DNA from: Anabaena minutissima FACHB-250
GTDB taxonomy: Bacteria; Cyanobacteriota; Cyanobacteriia; Cyanobacteriales; Nostocaceae
Direction of reading: 5' to 3'
NCBI RefSeq assembly: GCF_014697125.1
Contig: NZ_JACJRG010000026.1
Location: 21,597-85,596 of the forward strand
DNA: 64,000 nt
A program made the translations under genes and the position numbers. Positions 52,324-60,900 of this stretch are shown here, piece by piece; within the stretch, counting starts at the first letter, position 1; each line of letters starts with the position of its first letter. The notes below the pieces were generated by a model. That model was not told the origin of the DNA and did no database searches. It was given only the letters and a program-made list of their open reading frames with translations.

Positions 52324-52577
52324 TGGTTATTATTAAATGTACAAGTAATTAATTGAAGTTTTAACAATTAGAAAAAATAACTTTCTACCACTACTTCAAA
52401 AGACAGTAACATCCATAAAATCACGGGATCGGCTAAAATTGTAAATAAACCCCTCTCAACTAAGTAAGAAGGTATCAATAAAAATCTCTAAAAACCAGAG
52501 CAAAGCAGTGTTTCCTGCTGACGACTTCTCACCATAGCTGTTATCCTTCATTTTAAATTTTAAATTCTGAATTGCTT

Positions 52578-54512
52578 ATGACCATGCACAATTCCGTTAC
52601 CAAAAACGCTTTCGGGCAAGATGCCTTTGATGTCATCGTTGTCGGTGCAGGTCACTCCGGTTGCGAAGCAGCCCTTGCTACTGCCCGCCTCGGTTGTCGT
52701 ACCCTGCTTTTGACATTAAATTTAGATAAAATCGCTTGGCAGCCCTGCAATCCGGCTGTGGGTGGCCCTGCCAAATCCCAATTAACCCATGAAATAGATG
52801 CTTTAGGTGGAGAAATTGGCAAAATGGCAGATCGTACCTACCTACAAAAGCGCATCCTCAACTCTTCACGGGGGCCTGCTGTATGGGCATTACGCGCCCA
52901 AACTGACAAGCGGGAATATGCGGCTGTCATGAAAAATATTGTGGAAAACCAAGAGAACTTGAGCATCCGGGAAGGGATGGTCACAGACTTGGTTTTGGGT
53001 GCTAACAATGAAGTTATTGGGGTAGAAACTTACTTTGGCGTGACTTTTGAGTGTAAAGCCGTAATTTTAACTACGGGTACATTTCTCGGTGGCAAGATTT
53101 GGGTCGGGAACAAGTCAATGGCGGCTGGACGGGCTGGGGAATTTGCGGCGGAAGGCTTAACCCAAACCCTAAATCGTTTGGGATTTGAAACCGGCAGACT
53201 CAAGACTGGTACACCTGCACGAGTAGACAGGCGATCGGTGGACTATACCAAAATGGAACACCAGCCAGGGGATGCGGAAGTTCGGTGGTTTAGTTTTGAC
53301 CCCGAAGTGTGGGTAGAACGGGAACAAATGCCTTGCTATATGACCCGCACCACAGCCGAAACCCATCGGTTAATTAGGGAAAACTTGCACCTATCGCCAG
53401 TTTACGGCGGTTGGGTGGAAGCCAAAGGGCCGCGTTACTGCCCCAGTATTGAAGATAAGATTGTCCGCTTTGCCGATAAGGAAAGCCACCAAATCTTTAT
53501 TGAACCGGAAGGACGAGATATTCCCGAACTATACATCCAAGGGTTTTCCACAGGGTTGCCCGAAAATTTGCAACTGCAAATGTTACGGAGTCTCCCCGGA
53601 TTAGAAAACTGCGTAATGTTACGTCCAGCCTACGCAGTAGAATATGATTATCTGCCTGCTACCCAGTGTTATCCCACAATGATGACGAAAAAGATTGCGG
53701 GGTTATTCTGTGCAGGACAGATTAACGGCACAACAGGCTATGAAGAAGCCGCAGCCCAAGGAATTGTCGCCGGAATTAACGCGGCGCGGTTTGTGCGCGA
53801 TCAGGAAATGATTATTTTCCCCCGTGAGCAAAGTTACCTCGGTACTTTGCTGGATGACCTGTGTACCAAGGATTTACGCGAACCCTATCGAATGTTAACT
53901 AGTCGGTCAGAGTATCGCTTATTGCTGCGTTCTGATAACGCTGACCAACGGTTGACACCTTTGGGACGGGAAATTGGTTTAATTGACGATCGCCGTTGGG
54001 AAATGTTCAGCAACAAACAAGCACAGATTACGGCTGAAAAAGAACGACTGTACGCTACCAGAGTCAAAGAACATGATGAAATAGGGAAAGCGATCGCCTC
54101 TGATACTCAACAAACCATCAGAGGTTCGATTACCCTAGCCGACTTGCTACGTCGCCCCGGATTTCATTATGTAGACCTTGATAAATATGGACTTGGCAAC
54201 CCCAGCCTCAGCCAAGCGGAAAGAGAAGGGGCAGAAATTGACATCAAATACTCTGGTTATTTGGCTAGACAACAAAGCCAAATCGAACAGATTGCCCGTC
54301 AATCCAACCGCCAGCTACCTGCGGATTTAGACTACACAAAAATTGACACTCTTTCTAAAGAAGCACGGGAAAAACTCAATCAGGTACAACCCCTCACAAT
54401 TGGTCAAGCAGCCCGAATTGGGGGTGTAAATCCTGCTGATGTTAACGCCTTATTAATTTTTTTAGAATTGCGTCAATCTAAGAACCAATCAGGGTTTGCG
54501 GCTTTATCTTAA
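52578..54512 (+). CDS. mnmG: tRNA uridine-5-carboxymethylaminomethyl modification enzyme MnmG
   Basis: A 644-residue FAD protein that, with MnmE, modifies U34 of certain tRNAs. The FAD motif VVGAGHSGCEAALA is at the N terminus; family blocks NPAVGGPAKSQL, GRLKTGTPAR, MLTSRSEYRLLLRSDNAD and the C-terminal helical domain (DYTKIDTLSKEAREKLNQVQPLTIGQAARIGGVNPADVNALLIFL) are all present. Full length for the family. Start at ATG 52578; a TTG six bases upstream or ATG 52584 are alternatives. MnmE is not in the window. Confidence 0.96.
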   Translation: MTMHNSVTKNAFGQDAFDVIVVGAGHSGCEAALATARLGCRTLLLTLNLDKIAWQPCNPAVGGPAKSQLTHEIDALGGEIGKMADRTYLQKRILNSSRGPAVWALRAQTDKREYAAVMKNIVENQENLSIREGMVTDLVLGANNEVIGVETYFGVTFECKAVILTTGTFLGGKIWVGNKSMAAGRAGEFAAEGLTQTLNRLGFETGRLKTGTPARVDRRSVDYTKMEHQPGDAEVRWFSFDPEVWVEREQMPCYMTRTTAETHRLIRENLHLSPVYGGWVEAKGPRYCPSIEDKIVRFADKESHQIFIEPEGRDIPELYIQGFSTGLPENLQLQMLRSLPGLENCVMLRPAYAVEYDYLPATQCYPTMMTKKIAGLFCAGQINGTTGYEEAAAQGIVAGINAARFVRDQEMIIFPREQSYLGTLLDDLCTKDLREPYRMLTSRSEYRLLLRSDNADQRLTPLGREIGLIDDRRWEMFSNKQAQITAEKERLYATRVKEHDEIGKAIASDTQQTIRGSITLADLLRRPGFHYVDLDKYGLGNPSLSQAEREGAEIDIKYSGYLARQQSQIEQIARQSNRQLPADLDYTKIDTLSKEAREKLNQVQPLTIGQAARIGGVNPADVNALLIFLELRQSKNQSGFAALS

Positions 54513-54739
54513 CTTCGTCTTTATGAAGGGTGAGTATAGTAGAGGGGGAGATGGGTAAGATAGATGACAAGAGTTCAACCCTGGCATCATCTACGATCCC
54601 CAATTTGGAGTTGAATTTCATACACTCAACAATCAACTCGTCTAGTTTGGACGGGAGATTGAATATTTTGAAAATCCTGATACCCAGGTAAAAGGGGCGG
54701 TGTTGCCCCATCCTGGCAACTACCACCTACAACTTGCTT

Positions 54740-56062
54740 ATGTTACGAGAAGTTAGCACCCATCTCATTGTCCCCGAACTATCAGAAGACTTGATTGTTA
54801 ACGAGCCTTGGTCAATAGAATTCTATGCTGATGGCTTGATGGATGAGCTTTTTGCCAGTATTGACGACATACTGGAGGTCAATTTCCACAATAGGCAACC
54901 ACTACGCCAAGCTGCTGCATCTGCCAGTAGTTGGTCGTATACATCCCAGCAAACAACTTTAGAGTATGACCATCTGCAAACCGTTGAAGTACCGCAGATT
55001 GTCCTACCAAATACAGTTAATCGACCTGTCCAGACTGTTACAGCCATCAGCAACAAAAAAGTCAGCACTGTTGTAGTTGATCAACCTCAGATCAAATCAA
55101 CTAGTAAAATTACCCAAACAGCGAAACTGACCTTGGGGAAACTACTGATTGGGGGTACAACTATCGGTGTGGCGATCGCAGGCGTATTATATATAGTGCA
55201 ATCTGGGGTGTTAGTTCTCCTAACATCTAAACTCACCCAACCCACTATTTATGTACCCCAGTCACAATTACCTACAAAACCAGATGTCCAGGCTGAGTTA
55301 GTCAATTACATGATGGGAGCATTAGCCATCATCGACAAAAACGATGGCACTACTCAACGTGCCGTTCGTTCCCAACTAGCCAATCGAGTGATTTCTCACC
55401 CAACATCTGTAGCTTTATCTAACAATCAGCCTATCGGTAATCTACCATCACCCCTAACAGCTACCAATACACCACCAGCATCTAGCCGAACTACAAACGT
55501 TGTCGAGCGCATCTATATTCCAGTTTTCCAACCACCTTCACCAATGCGCTCTGCACTGCCACCAATTCCCGGTATTGGTTCACCTTTACCACCAGCCCCA
55601 GTTGCAAGCCAACCAAATGTAGTTAATAACGCCTTAAATAAAGTGCAACCAGCTGCTAAACCCAGCACAGTCAATATGTTAACTGCGGCTGTGCGCTCAG
55701 ACATGAAACCTGTGGCTGTGCGAAATGCACCTATCAAAGTTCAACAGTCACCCAATTCTCTGCCTAATTTACCTGTTGTTCCCTTCGGTGCTAGCTTACC
55801 AAGACCATCGAATAATGGGGAAGCAGTACAGGTTGCATCCCTTACCGTTACTTCCCCTACTCCCACCCATATTCTAGAAGGACTGCTAGAGTTGGGTAAT
55901 AAGTCTGTGGCACTATTTCAAACTAACGGTGTCAGTCGTCGCATTAACATCGGTGAAAGTATTGGCTCTAGCGGTTGGACATTAGTAGATGTCAATAACG
56001 GTGAAGCTATAGTCCGGCGGAATGGTGAAGTGCGGTCTATTTTTGCAGGACAGAAGTTGTAA
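54740..56062 (+). CDS. proline-rich single-pass membrane protein with PilP/GspC-like end
   Basis: A 440-residue protein. An N-terminal cytoplasmic part of about 125 residues, one membrane helix (LLIGGTTIGVAIAGVLYIV near residue 140), a periplasmic Pro/Ser/Thr/Asn-rich spacer of 200 residues, then a compact C-terminal domain (LEGLLELGNKSVALFQ, VSRRINIGESIGSSGWTLVDV, GEAIVRRNGEVRSIFAGQKL). That last domain resembles the homology-region beta domain of PilP/GspC-type pilus or secretion proteins. It may connect to type IV pili or an envelope complex; this is inference. ATG 54740 chosen over TTG 54734. Confidence 0.75.
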   Translation: MLREVSTHLIVPELSEDLIVNEPWSIEFYADGLMDELFASIDDILEVNFHNRQPLRQAAASASSWSYTSQQTTLEYDHLQTVEVPQIVLPNTVNRPVQTVTAISNKKVSTVVVDQPQIKSTSKITQTAKLTLGKLLIGGTTIGVAIAGVLYIVQSGVLVLLTSKLTQPTIYVPQSQLPTKPDVQAELVNYMMGALAIIDKNDGTTQRAVRSQLANRVISHPTSVALSNNQPIGNLPSPLTATNTPPASSRTTNVVERIYIPVFQPPSPMRSALPPIPGIGSPLPPAPVASQPNVVNNALNKVQPAAKPSTVNMLTAAVRSDMKPVAVRNAPIKVQQSPNSLPNLPVVPFGASLPRPSNNGEAVQVASLTVTSPTPTHILEGLLELGNKSVALFQTNGVSRRINIGESIGSSGWTLVDVNNGEAIVRRNGEVRSIFAGQKL

Positions 56063-56268
56063 TTTATCTAGGTTTTTTGTTTATTCTGCAAGCCCTAGGT
56101 AGAAAAACCACCCCTCCCTGCGGGACGCTGCGCGAATGTGGGTGGCTGTCTTTAATGCAAGAATTTTGAATTGATTCATTTCTCCCTATTTTCCACCTGA
56201 CATTTTTGTAATTCCAAATATATCTTTGTAGTCTGAGGACTACTCGATTAAGGCAAGGAATATACAAG

Positions 56269-56721
56269 GTGGCGCACACTTTTTTATTAGAGCCAGGACG
56301 CTGGTTAATTCAAGGCAATTGGCTAGAACGTAATGGAATGCCAATCAGCATTAAGGGCATGACCTTGGTGGCTTGGAATCGAGATAACTGGTTTACTATG
56401 GCAACAAAACTCATCTTTCCTGGTAGCGATCGCCCTGATATCTCTTTACAATACAAGGGGCGATTGCATGAAGGGGAACGTCAATATACTTTTTTACTCC
56501 AGCATAGTCTGTTAGGTCAGGTTGAAGGCGAAGGTTGGATGGGTTTAGAAGCAATCATACAACGTTATTGGGTAATGAGCGATCGGCAACGTCGTAGCGG
56601 CTTTGAAACGATGCACCGAATTGCGGACGATACATATTACCTCAGTAGTGGTATCATGGCCGGTCATTCTTTAATCAGTACAATGGAAGCCAGATTAAAG
56701 CTTCAGCCGACCAATAATTAG
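56269..56721 (+). CDS. conserved-looking hypothetical protein
   Basis: A 150-residue protein from GTG 56269 with AAGGAATATACAAGGT upstream. Beta-rich composition (MAHTFLLEPGRWLIQGNWLERNG, PISIKGMTLVAWNRDNWFTM, LQYKGRLHEGERQYTFLLQHS, ...YYLSSGIMAGHSLISTMEARLKL) suggests a lipocalin-like or small barrel fold. No cysteines or catalytic motif. No signal peptide. Function unknown. It is not clearly linked to the neighbours. Confidence 0.72.
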   Translation: MAHTFLLEPGRWLIQGNWLERNGMPISIKGMTLVAWNRDNWFTMATKLIFPGSDRPDISLQYKGRLHEGERQYTFLLQHSLLGQVEGEGWMGLEAIIQRYWVMSDRQRRSGFETMHRIADDTYYLSSGIMAGHSLISTMEARLKLQPTNN

Positions 56722-57080
56722 TTAGAAGTTAAATTTAGACTGAGTTAGCTTCAAAGACAGTAACTTGGGCTGGGAGTAGGGAGTAAGAGCGTGTTTGAAC
56801 GTAACTTATGTATTATTAGTTGTTTTAAGATATTTGTATAATAAAACACATTTTTACCCAGATATTGAGCCATGAATAACATATTTATGTGTGAGTTTTA
56901 CTGGCTGAAGTTATCTGGGTTATAAAAACTGGGCAAACTAACACTACATCAAAACCCAAGTGCAAAGCATCAGGATACATCTACCCCATTATTTAATTGC
57001 ACTTTTCCACCCCAACACTTAACACCTACCTCATCGGTAGGTGTAATTCACATTTGTTAAACATTGGAGTCGAAGTTTCT

Positions 57081-58640
57081 ATGTCAGACCCCAACATTGG
57101 CCGTTTTCTTAGTAAACGCTACCAATTACAGGAATTAATTGGTACGGGTGCAATGGGTAGAGTATACCGTGCCAAAGATATTTTATTGGGAGGTGTACCT
57201 GTTGCTATCAAGTTTCTTGCATTGTCAATACACAATGAAAAGATGCGACTGCAAGACAGGTTTGAGCGAGAAGCAAAAACTTGTGCCTTACTAGGACAAA
57301 AAAGTATTCATATTGTGAGAGTCATGGACTATGGCGTAGATGAAAATAATACCCCCTACTACGTTATGGAATATCTACAAGGACAAAGCCTCAACCAGAT
57401 AATCCGGCAGCAACATCTATCTTTAAACAGGTTTGTGAGTATGACACGTCAAATCTGCCTGGGTTTAAAATGCGCTCATGACGGTATTCCAGTTGATGGC
57501 TCAGTCTGCCCAATTATTCATCGTGATATTAAACCTAGCAATATGCTAGTGATTCAAGACCCCAGTTTTGGGGAATTGCTCAAGATTTTAGATTTTGGTA
57601 TTGCTAAATTACTCCAGGCCAACGGCGATCTCACAAAATACTATTTGGGGACACTGGCCTATTCTTCTCCTGAACAAATGGAAGGCAAAGAACTAGATAA
57701 TCGCTCAGATATTTATAGTTTGGGTGTGATGATGTTTGAAATGTTGACAGGCAAAATGCCACTCATGGCCTCAACCCATTCTTTTGGCGCATGGTATAAA
57801 GCTCATCACCATCAAGCACCACGTACTTTTACTGAAGTCAGTCCTAGCTTGCTTATTCCTAAAGACGTCGAAAATTTAGTGATGAGTTGTTTAGCGAAAA
57901 TAGTAAAGGATCGCCCCCAAAGTATTAGTGAAATACTCCAAGCTTTAGAATCTATCGAACAGCAACATCAAAAACGCCCCATTCAACACGAAAATCATCA
58001 ATCTACCGATAATGTCACGGTTAAAGCTGAATCTGAAAAGAAGATAAACGGTAATAGGGCATTAAACTTAGCTCCAGCCAAAAATGAAATTACTGTGACA
58101 ACTTCTTGGCCGAAAAATAAGCCAATAGCTGACATTGTGTTTCCTCAACCTATCCAAATCAATGGTGACGTTATACCAGCCTTATGGGTGATGCTACCAC
58201 AACGAGAAATTATTCAACGTCTGGTCTGTAGCCGTTACAATCAATTTTTGTTTATAACTGCTCCCCACCCCATGATGCTCTGGATTACTGTTCTCTACAA
58301 TCGTAAACATGGAGCTAAATGCTTACCTTACTACCTTGACCTCAAAACTAGTCTCGGTCAAGAGATGGTGCAATTAATGGTAAAAACAGGTTACTATCGT
58401 CTGCTATTGTTTGCGCGGGAATCACCAAATACTTGTTCTCATGTCCTAGTTGCTAGTATTGCCTCTGCTCAATGTCAACGACTGCAACAGTGGATGGTGG
58501 CTGCCAAAACCTTTGTGTCTGGGGCTGATCCCCAAATTAGTAAGAATTTGCTCAAAAGGGAATATGAAAAAATTAAACCGCAAATTTTGGCCAAGTTAGA
58601 TGCAATTGACACGGAGTCTGCATTTGATATCTCTGGTTAG
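57081..58640 (+). CDS. soluble Ser/Thr protein kinase
   Basis: A 519-residue Hanks-type kinase. Glycine loop IGTGAMGRVY (20-29), ATP-binding Lys44 in VAIKF, catalytic HRDIKPSN (147-154, Asp149), DFG at 171-173, and SPEQM in the activation segment. The kinase domain ends near 290. A second region of about 150 residues (about 350-519) is unlike known sensor domains and has no membrane helix, so the protein is probably cytoplasmic. Start at ATG 57081; the frame continues upstream to 56997 but the first 28 residues do not look like kinase N termini. A PP2C phosphatase gene lies 1.5 kb away, a possible but unproven partner. Confidence 0.92.
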   Translation: MSDPNIGRFLSKRYQLQELIGTGAMGRVYRAKDILLGGVPVAIKFLALSIHNEKMRLQDRFEREAKTCALLGQKSIHIVRVMDYGVDENNTPYYVMEYLQGQSLNQIIRQQHLSLNRFVSMTRQICLGLKCAHDGIPVDGSVCPIIHRDIKPSNMLVIQDPSFGELLKILDFGIAKLLQANGDLTKYYLGTLAYSSPEQMEGKELDNRSDIYSLGVMMFEMLTGKMPLMASTHSFGAWYKAHHHQAPRTFTEVSPSLLIPKDVENLVMSCLAKIVKDRPQSISEILQALESIEQQHQKRPIQHENHQSTDNVTVKAESEKKINGNRALNLAPAKNEITVTTSWPKNKPIADIVFPQPIQINGDVIPALWVMLPQREIIQRLVCSRYNQFLFITAPHPMMLWITVLYNRKHGAKCLPYYLDLKTSLGQEMVQLMVKTGYYRLLLFARESPNTCSHVLVASIASAQCQRLQQWMVAAKTFVSGADPQISKNLLKREYEKIKPQILAKLDAIDTESAFDISG

Positions 58641-59092
58641 TAAATATTTTTGCAGGTTATATGTAACTTATATCAAAAAATGTAAACTTTTATCAAGAAT
58701 ATATATATCTACTTGTAAGTAGTATTGGGAATAAATATAATAGTCATCAGTGCAGGCTGAAAAAGCAAGTGCATTAGTCAAATACAAGTAAATTTTCATT
58801 CTGCTTTTTACACGTAGGAATATAAGTGTTAGTAAGCAAAGTGAAATTATTCATTCACTCAGTAATAAGCATATTTACAAAATTGCTGGCTAATGGTTTG
58901 ATAAATCAACCAAAACTAAGTTATGCAAGCGCAGAGCTAACGGTCAAACAACTGTATTATCGAGTTTTGATGGATGACATCCTAGAAGTGATTTAGCTTG
59001 ATCTTGAAGTTGACGCCCCAGCATCACCAGCTCCTTTCCTCCGTGGAAGTGAGCAAGAGAAGGAGGTCGCCCACTGCGACACACAACTTGCT
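58641..59092. other. intergenic region between kinase gene and nblA
   Basis: About 450 bases. The first 300 are AT-rich with no gene. The last 100 are more GC-rich and lie downstream of nblA on the minus strand, so may be its 3' untranslated region. I see no clear terminator hairpin. Confidence 0.5.
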
Positions 59093-59290
59093 CTATGCCA
59101 AAGTGGAACCAGAATCTAAGCCCCACTGATGCTTGAGTAACTCTTGGTAAGTTGCTTCGCGCACCACCATTTGCTCATAGAGCTTGACTAAAAAGTCTTT
59201 GGCTTGGTCATGACTCATATTCTGTACTTGAGTGGAAAATGAGCGGATGCTAAACTGCTGTTCCAAGGAAAGTTGGATTGGTTGGTTCAT
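59093..59290 (-). CDS. nblA: phycobilisome degradation protein NblA
   Basis: A 65-residue protein with the whole NblA pattern: LSLEQQFSIRSFSTQVQNMSHDQAKDFLVKLYEQMVV..., followed by TYQELLKHQWGL. NblA is a small helical adaptor that binds phycobiliproteins and ClpC and triggers dismantling of the phycobilisome under nitrogen or sulfur starvation and in differentiating heterocysts. A GGAGTA site stands a few bases before the ATG. The several hundred bases upstream are free of genes and may form a long regulated leader. Confidence 0.95.
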   Translation of the reverse strand: MNQPIQLSLEQQFSIRSFSTQVQNMSHDQAKDFLVKLYEQMVVREATYQELLKHQWGLDSGSTLA

Positions 59291-59811
59291 AGTATACTCC
59301 TAAAAGACAACGCGTAAAGTTGATTTGGGTAACACAAGTCCTATAAAAATAGGGCTTGTTTGGGATTTGCTACCAATTCTCTGTATTAAGAAAGATAACA
59401 ACTATTTTGACAGATTGCCCATATCCTCAGAGGGGAGATTTTTGTTGGGATGTGCTGCAATAGAACCTACTGACATATAACCCAAGTCTGCCTGGGCAGG
59501 TTTGGAGTAAATTTTAGGTAGGTGGAATATCCTTCTTTACCTTCAGTTCCGTCCTTTATCTGGAAACTTTCCCTAGAGGGAGATTTTCATAGAAGAGTGA
59601 ACGTGAAGGGTATTAAGATCGCATTATATTCTGCTTACATTATGATGTGCAACATGTCAATCAACTAAATTGTGTAATTTCAGCCGCCAGTTGGGAATTT
59701 TGGTGGCTAAAAATATTTGTATCAAGTTGTAAATAGGAAAAATGCTCAGGTTGAACAAAATGCTGAGTATATTTACTACAAAATTCCTGAAGCTATCAAA
59801 AAACAGGGAAA
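59291..59811. other. nblA upstream/leader region
   Basis: About 520 bases without a gene, reading leftward into nblA. It should contain the nblA promoter(s), which in Anabaena respond to nitrogen. By eye no exact GTA-N8-TAC site was found. TTTCCCTAGAGGGAG... and CCCTCTGAGGATA-like GC patches stand out from an AT-rich background. The right end runs into the heptamer repeat array. Confidence 0.5.
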
Positions 59812-59902
59812 AGTGCTGAGTGCTGAGTGCTGAGTGCTGAGTGCTGAGTGCTGAGTGCTGAGTGCTGAGTGCTGAGTGCTGAGTGCTGAGTGATGAGTAA
59901 TG
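59812..59902. repeat. heptamer tandem array, (AGTGCTG)11 plus variants
   Basis: Eleven perfect AGTGCTG units from 59812 to 59888, followed by AGTGATG and AGTAATG. This is a short tandemly repeated repetitive sequence of the Nostoc type, the same unit as at 28995-29118. Frames open across it because the unit length is not a multiple of three and lacks stops on one strand; they are not genes. Confidence 0.9.
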
Positions 59903-60162
59903 AGTGCGTGCGGGTTTGAGTAATATTACGTTGTAAAGCAAGCTACGTTGCTCAAATCAAACTATACATTTTAATTTTTTAGTCCTAACCGAACTGTATT
60001 GACTCAGCAAAGAGTAAAGGACTTTCAAAAAATAAATTATCCCAAATTGGCTGTTATTAGGGTATGTCAGTGAGAAAAAATCTAGAAGCACCAAGAAATT
60101 ATTTTGACTGACGCACCCTACATAAGGGATATTTTTTAATTTGGAAGTCTTTAAGTGTTGTG

Positions 60163-60882
60163 TTATGCGATCGCCACAATAACAATAGTGATATTATCGT
60201 GTCCACCTTGATCTTTAGCGGCTTCTACTAGAGATACAGCAGCCTGATCCAATCTGGGGATGTCATGGAGAGAATCAGCTATCTTTTCATCGACCAATTC
60301 TTCAGTTAGACCATCACTGCATAATAGTAAGCGATCGCTCTCTTTAACATCCAACGCCTGCACTTCAACCTGGTGTAAATCTTCCCGACCTAAACATCGG
60401 GATAATACATGACGAAATGGATGAGTCCGTGCTTCTTCTGGTGTGATGTCGCCAATTTTGATGGCTCTAGCTACCCAGGTATGGTCTTCCGTCACTTGTT
60501 CTAATTGTGACTCCCGCAAACGGTACAGTCTAGAGTCACCGACATGAGCGCACCAAGGCGAGTCACGAAAAATCACGACTACGACAGTTGTACCCATATC
60601 AGCACGTTCAGGATGACTTTGCTGATCCTCTAAAATGGCTTGATTAGCTTGCCATAAAGCCTGCTCTAACAATTTTTCCGATGAATCAGCAGCATTCCAA
60701 TTGGCAACTAAATATTCTTGAATTACTGTTGTGGCGATGCGACTTGCTTCTTCTCCTCCCGCATGACCACCCATCCCATCAGCAACAATGAAAAATCGTC
60801 CTTCCGGGTCGATGTAGTAATGATCCTGATTATTAGAACGAACAAGTCCCGGATCGCTAAGACCCGTGAAGTTAAGTTTCAT
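60163..60882 (-). CDS. PP2C-family Ser/Thr protein phosphatase
   Basis: A 239-residue PPM/PP2C phosphatase. Metal-binding motifs: SNNQDHYYID near the N terminus, VADGMGGHAGGEEAS near residue 33, then MGTTVVVV, HVGDSRLYRL, TEDHTWV, LLLCSDGLTEEL and GGHDNITIVIV. All eleven family motifs expected in a short bacterial form are recognisable. No membrane helix or regulatory domain. It starts 18 bp after the AarF-like gene, so they form an operon on the minus strand. Confidence 0.93.
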   Translation of the reverse strand: MKLNFTGLSDPGLVRSNNQDHYYIDPEGRFFIVADGMGGHAGGEEASRIATTVIQEYLVANWNAADSSEKLLEQALWQANQAILEDQQSHPERADMGTTVVVVIFRDSPWCAHVGDSRLYRLRESQLEQVTEDHTWVARAIKIGDITPEEARTHPFRHVLSRCLGREDLHQVEVQALDVKESDRLLLCSDGLTEELVDEKIADSLHDIPRLDQAAVSLVEAAKDQGGHDNITIVIVAIA

Positions 60883-60900
60883 AGCTTTTCACTGCAACAA

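Noticed and set aside
54478..54726. Minus-strand 82-codon frame between mnmG and the next gene
   Set aside because: No ribosome-binding site, no recognisable protein pattern, overlaps mnmG end; considered non-coding.
58944..59126. Minus-strand 60-codon frame overlapping nblA
   Set aside because: Out-of-frame overlap with the start of a region downstream of nblA; no independent support.
59291..59650. NtcA-type site (GTA-N8-TAC) before nblA
   Set aside because: Looked for because nblA is nitrogen regulated, but no exact match was found by eye.
59657..59941. Minus-strand open frame of 94 codons
   Set aside because: Encoded mainly by the (AGTGCTG)n array, giving STQHSALSTQHSAL repeats; a by-product of the tandem repeat.
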